DNA from: Acanthaster planci | Taxonomy: Eukaryota; Echinodermata; Asteroidea; Valvatida; Acanthasteridae | Assembly: GCF_001949145.1 (NCBI RefSeq) | Contig: NW_019091452.1 | Span: forward strand, 576,788-640,787 | Direction: 5' to 3' | Length of the DNA: 64,000 bases | Part shown: piece after piece, positions 53,701-56,700 of the stretch | How positions within the stretch are numbered: position 1 is the stretch's first letter | Layout: every line of letters begins with the position of its first letter | The notes under the pieces: generated by a model | The model's database searches: none | The model's input: only the letters and a program-made list of their open reading frames with translations | What the model was told of the DNA's origin: nothing | Translations under genes and position numbers: made by a program

Positions 53701-56700
53701 CCCCCCCCCAAAAAAAATGGGGCCACAGCTTCATGCTAGTTATCGCAGACAAATTTATTGCCTTTTTCTTAATTCATATTTTAACGAGACATAATGTGAT
53801 GTCCTACCTTCAGAATCCCTTTTTCTGAGGCACTACCCAGCTATTACCTTTCTTTCCAATCACGCAGATATCTTCGTGGATTGTCACTGAATACTATCCA
53901 ACCAAGTACATTTGTTGGTCTGAGCGACCTCAACACGTTGTAAGTGGTCTAATTTGGTGACTATTTTGAATTATCCCTGAATATACGTTTGTTTTGTATA
54001 TTATTGCACGGACGTTAATTGAGTGATCAGTAACAGGTGCTAGGGTTAAAGTTAAAATTGTGCGACTACCTGAAAATGGTACATGAAGCTTGAATCTTAC
54101 ACACCAGAAGAGATGAAGACGTTCAGTTTGAGGCCGTGCATACATACAGTAATGTGAGAATACTGTACAGTTAAATTGTATCCTTGCAACCGTGCATTGA
54201 AAGCGTAGAAAACTGCTCATGTGATCATTGAACGTCCTTGAAAATCGATTGCTTGGAATGGTTTGAACACTACAACGAAACATTTATTGCTGTGTTGTGA
54301 TCAGAAATTTTGTGAATACGTAATATTTATTTGTTTTGATATTGCACAGAGATATTCGCCATACCTCCATTGACAGTGTTTCTGAAAGTATGTTTGTTGG
54401 ACTGGAAAATCTACGGACTTTGTAAGTAAACTATATGCAGTTCACATGTATAGCAAGATATAGAGTGACAATTACTGAAGGGCTGTCTTTTCCATTTTTT
54501 TCCCTTTATTGTCACGGCAATATGTGTTTTGTTCTTTTCCAGGTATTCTGATAGGTATATCTTCTGCTGCTTGATCGGTGATATTGCGGAATGTACACCA
54601 CCACTCGATCAGTTCTCATCTTGCGAGGACCTCATGCGTAACGATGTACTGCGCACTTTCATCTGGATACTCGGCATCAGCTCGTTGCTTGGCAACGCCC
54701 TTGTTCTACTCTGCCGACTGAAAAGAGGCGGGGATGAAAAGAACAGAGTGCAGGCTTTCCTGATTCTCAATCTCGCCGTGTCGGACTTTATGATGGGTGG
54801 GTATATGCTGATCATCGCCAGCGCCGACCTGTCCTACCGGAACGTCTACATCCTCCACGCTGCCGAGTGGGAGTCGAGCGTCCTTTGCAAAGTAGCGGGC
54901 CTGATCTCAGTTTTGTCCAGCGAGGTGTCGGTCGTGATGTTGGTGGTCATTAGCCTGGATCGATTCTGGTGCGTGGTATTTCCCTTCAAGATGGCACGCC
55001 TTGGGATGAAGTCAGTCATGTTCATAGCGGCCACAGCGTGGTCGGTTATGCTAATGGTTAGCATCCTGCCGTTAGTTGGCTTACCGTACTTCTCTAGTTC
55101 CTTTTACGGACGCACAGGCGTTTGTCTTGCCCTACCTCTCACCCAGGACAAGTTCCCTGGCTGGGAGTTCTCCATCGCCTTCTTCCTCTTCTTCAACATG
55201 ATCTGCTTCCTAGTCATCTTGATCAACTACACCGGCATCTACCTCGTCGCACGGCGCGCCTCCCGTAAGGTCCGCTCCAGTAAGAAATCCCAGGAGGTTC
55301 GAATGGCCGGAAGGATGTTCCTGATCCTCTGCACCGACTTCCTGTGTTGGATGCCGGTGATCATCATGGGAATCTTGTCGCTTGCAGGGGTGCTTGTTAT
55401 CCCCAGCACAGTGTATGCATGGACTGCAGTCTTCATTCTTCCCCTAAACAGCGCCCTCAATCCTTATCTCTACACAGCATCGACAATGCAGCTTAGGAAC
55501 AGAAAGGTTGGGGTCAAAAGGGTAAACACTACAGGTAAGTCAAATTATGAAATACTATAGACAAATGCTGTGTTAGACGAAATCAAGCACAGTTCGTGAA
55601 AATGACACATTTGCTGCACAATGGTCTGGTCGTTTAACACTGGCGACCACAGAGTTCGCCGGCAATCTTTTTCATTTATTCCTAATTTAGCATTGGCCTT
55701 TATTGAACCTGATGAGTTTCTAATGAATTTTTAATAGCCTCATATTAACTTTTCATATATGATGAAGATTCGAAAAACCTACAAGAATTACTTTTTGGAA
55801 GAGAACAATCTTGCTTGTATAAAACAGAGCTTTACCTTTTTCAGGTAGCTAATTTATACATTTAATTTGCCTACGTTAAATCCCAGACAAGAATCAAAAC
55901 AGGTACGGGTAGTAGTCGCAATTGAACCCTTAACATTTCAGAAGATAATTATCCTAAATGAGCGAGGCTAGAAGATGAGTTCTGCCCCTCTCGGTTGTAC
56001 ACCTTTACAGATTCTATTGAAACTTAACCTGAACAATAGACATTTTAATGAATGAATAGCCTTTTGAGCCCATACTCGAGCAATGTAAGTGTAAATTCTG
56101 TTGTCTGATATTAGACGCATGAAAGCCCTCTTAAGGTTTATCGTTTTTCTAACCTTATTTTGGCTACCGAAGTCTAAGTGCTATTTTCTGTTTAATGAAA
56201 TTTTGACATTTGAGCGAACTCTACGATCATACAATCAACTCATACTATCAGAATCTACTGCTATAAAACTGCTGAAATCTATTCGGTAGTTACAGTGACC
56301 TGAAGCACAAATCTAAAATGTTGAAGGGTGCGACATTTCTATCCTATGAAAATCATTCTCAGATGCAAAAATAGAGAAGAAAAGTACCTAGGTCTACTAG
56401 ATGACAGCATAGGCCAATTTTTTTCAGAATTTGTTGCAGTGATCTCGGGAAAATGATACCGAACCCTCCCCTTTTGGTTAATTGAAAAGGCACATGTGCA
56501 GAACAAAATATCGTACTTATAATGAAATCATTTACTTTGTGCAGTCGCTGGAGATGCCTTGAGGAATATTAGTCGTTCGTCGACCTGCCACTGCCTCTTA
56601 CTTTCTGATGTTCTAAGAGGGCATGAGCCGCTCAAACTCGAAGGGGACCAATTGAACCAGCTTGCGGCAGAGCTGCATGACACTGTGCAAGGCTTACACG

